Part shown: piece by piece, positions 62,996 through 64,000 of the stretch
How the letters are laid out: each line of letters opens with the position of its first letter
How positions within the stretch are numbered: position 1 is the first letter of the stretch
Assembly: GCF_028681615.1 (NCBI RefSeq)
Contig: NZ_JAQUHV010000001.1
Span: forward strand, 310,001-374,000
DNA from: Sulfuricurvum sp.
Lineage (GTDB): Bacteria; Campylobacterota; Campylobacteria; Campylobacterales; Sulfurimonadaceae
Length of the DNA: 64,000 nucleotides
Direction of reading: 5' to 3'
The notes under the pieces: model-generated
The model's database searches: none
The model's input: only the letters and a program-made list of their open reading frames with translations
Told to the model about the DNA's origin: nothing
Translations under genes and position numbers: made by a program

Positions 62996-64000
62996 TTAAT
63001 AGCCGCTATTATACACGAATAGAGTAATAACTTTCAACAAAGGATTGACCGCAAATACGGCGAATATTGTTCCGACTACAGCAATACCGATAATGGTTTT
63101 TAGAGAAAGAGAGGCATTCATAAAATACATCTTCTCATATCCGATCTGCGGTTCTTTCATAAACATAAATACGATAAGTTTCAAATAATAATACCCTGCT
63201 ATCGCCGAGTTCAATGCCATAATGAGAGCCAGTCCTGTGTACCCTGCAGAGACGGCAGAGCCGATCATATACAATTTACCCCAGAATAAACCAAACGGAG
63301 GAATTCCGGCGAGTGAAAGCATAAACAGACCCATCATCACCGCACCCATCGGCATGGTTTTTACCATACCTGAGAATTTCTCATACGGATGATCCGAACT
63401 TTGCCCCGGAAGAAGATTTTTCTGTCGATTCACCCAAAGCATGGTAAAGGCTCCGAGGTTGGTAAAGCTAAAGAGTGCCCAATACAAAAACAATCCGGTA
63501 TTGGCTTGGGTCGTGCCGATCAAAATTGCCGCCATAACAAAACCTGCATGACTGATCGAACTGTACGCCAGCATACGTTTGACATCACTTTGAACCAACG
63601 CCCATATATTTGCTGCCGTCATTGTAACAACGACTCCAATATAGAGAATGACTTGAAGCCATGCAACTCCGCTGTGAACCAAAAATTCAAACAAGCGCAT
63701 TGCAACTACAAAACCTGCGATTTTAGGGACGATTGACATATAACCCGCAAGTGCTGCAGATGAACCCTCATAAACATCAGGTGTCCACGTATGGAACGGT
63801 ACCATCGATATTTTAAATCCGATCGCTCCGATCATAAAGGTAACAGCGATCAAAAGATAGCCTATATTACTGTAGTGATCTTCTGCCAATACCGTTGCAA
63901 TCTGATTGATTTCAACAGAACCGCTGATCGCATAGAAAATCATCGAACCGAAAGCGAAAAAGCCTGCGGCCAATGCACCCATCGTAAAATATTTCACTGC
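62996..64000 (-). CDS. nuoN: NADH-quinone oxidoreductase subunit N, C-terminal part, cut by window edge
   Basis: Membrane antiporter-like subunit of respiratory complex I. The visible 334 residues have about ten membrane helices and the family blocks SMVPFHTWTPDVYEGSSAALAGYMS (core FHTWTPDVYEG), VQSDVKRMLAYSSISHAGFVM (conserved Lys) and GMVKTMPMGAVMMGLFMLSLAGIPPFGLFWGKLYM (core SLAGIPPFGLFWGK). The N-terminus lies past the right edge. pflA follows after 30 bases, as in C. jejuni. Confidence 0.96.
   Translation of the reverse strand, partial: AVKYFTMGALAAGFFAFGSMIFYAISGSVEINQIATVLAEDHYSNIGYLLIAVTFMIGAIGFKISMVPFHTWTPDVYEGSSAALAGYMSIVPKIAGFVVAMRLFEFLVHSGVAWLQVILYIGVVVTMTAANIWALVQSDVKRMLAYSSISHAGFVMAAILIGTTQANTGLFLYWALFSFTNLGAFTMLWVNRQKNLLPGQSSDHPYEKFSGMVKTMPMGAVMMGLFMLSLAGIPPFGLFWGKLYMIGSAVSAGYTGLALIMALNSAIAGYYYLKLIVFMFMKEPQIGYEKMYFMNASLSLKTIIGIAVVGTIFAVFAVNPLLKVITLFVYNSGY

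Overview
The window is a gene-dense, AT-leaning chromosomal segment of a free-living Campylobacterota (Epsilonproteobacteria). It most resembles the Sulfuricurvum/Sulfurimonas group; this is inferred from gene content and protein style, and no database search was run. Class-typical signs are the 6S-like RNA upstream of purD, the miaB/HP0268-family pair, nuoN beside a PflA-like TPR protein, futalosine-pathway menaquinone genes (mqnC and a UbiA-type mqnP), FliW, and a gap-pgk-tpiA-fabI cluster. I see no prophage, insertion sequence, CRISPR array, rRNA operon or other clear mobile region.

Layout. 1-6.7 kb (minus strand): start of pnp, an MCE/MlaD protein with a barrel-like C-terminus, lptD, an RDD protein, purD, a 6S-like RNA, hemD, then guaA (6.7-8.3). 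8.4-13.2 kb: a DUF389 membrane protein, nadB with a previously hidden 42-residue lipoprotein gene overlapping its start, and uvrC. 13.3-19.1 kb (plus): a four-gene phosphorelay locus (PAS protein, Hpt protein, 1123-residue hybrid histidine kinase, single-domain response regulator). 19.2-24.7 kb (minus): a pilus-tip-like operon (large MshQ-like secreted protein plus three prepilin-like proteins). 25.0-32.8 kb: hpf, then a minus-strand run kdsA-ribH-nusB-mqnC-M16-recG and an NDH-2-like oxidoreductase. 32.8-37.8 kb: a BaiN-type flavoprotein, msrPQ, and rimO-tilS. 37.8-42.2 kb: lon, bamD, fliW, proC. 42.2-47.3 kb (minus): PilM/N/O-like genes, a Xer-type recombinase, an acyltransferase, miaB and an HP0268-like gene. 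47.5-51.9 kb: nusA, a repeat-rich junction, an orphan peptide-type ABC permease, a major porin and a small lipoprotein. 52-56.7 kb: fabI-tpiA-pgk-gap, divergent from nadD-rsfS. 56.7-64 kb: a YdcF-type protein, tRNA-Arg, two hypothetical proteins with mqnP, miaA, pflA and the 3' part of nuoN.

Functional threads. Envelope building is strongly represented: LptD, BamD and KdsA for LPS and outer membrane, and the MCE protein for lipid traffic. The two pilus loci (tip-like genes at 19-24.7 kb, inner-membrane platform-like genes at 42-44 kb) may serve one MSHA-like or type II-like machine. NusA, NusB, Hpf, RimO, MiaA, MiaB, TilS, Lon and 6S RNA form a scattered gene-expression and growth-control set.

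The most unusual non-coding feature is a composite palindromic repeat. It consists of a T-rich/A-rich hairpin, a CAAAAGA-type tail and a longer stem-loop. It occurs only at three convergent gene junctions (hpf/recG, nusA/permease, lipoprotein/fabI), and one copy supplies the last codons of recG. Two genes (miaA and the ABC permease) have a perfect TATAAT ending seven bases before an ATG without a visible Shine-Dalgarno sequence, which suggests leaderless mRNAs.
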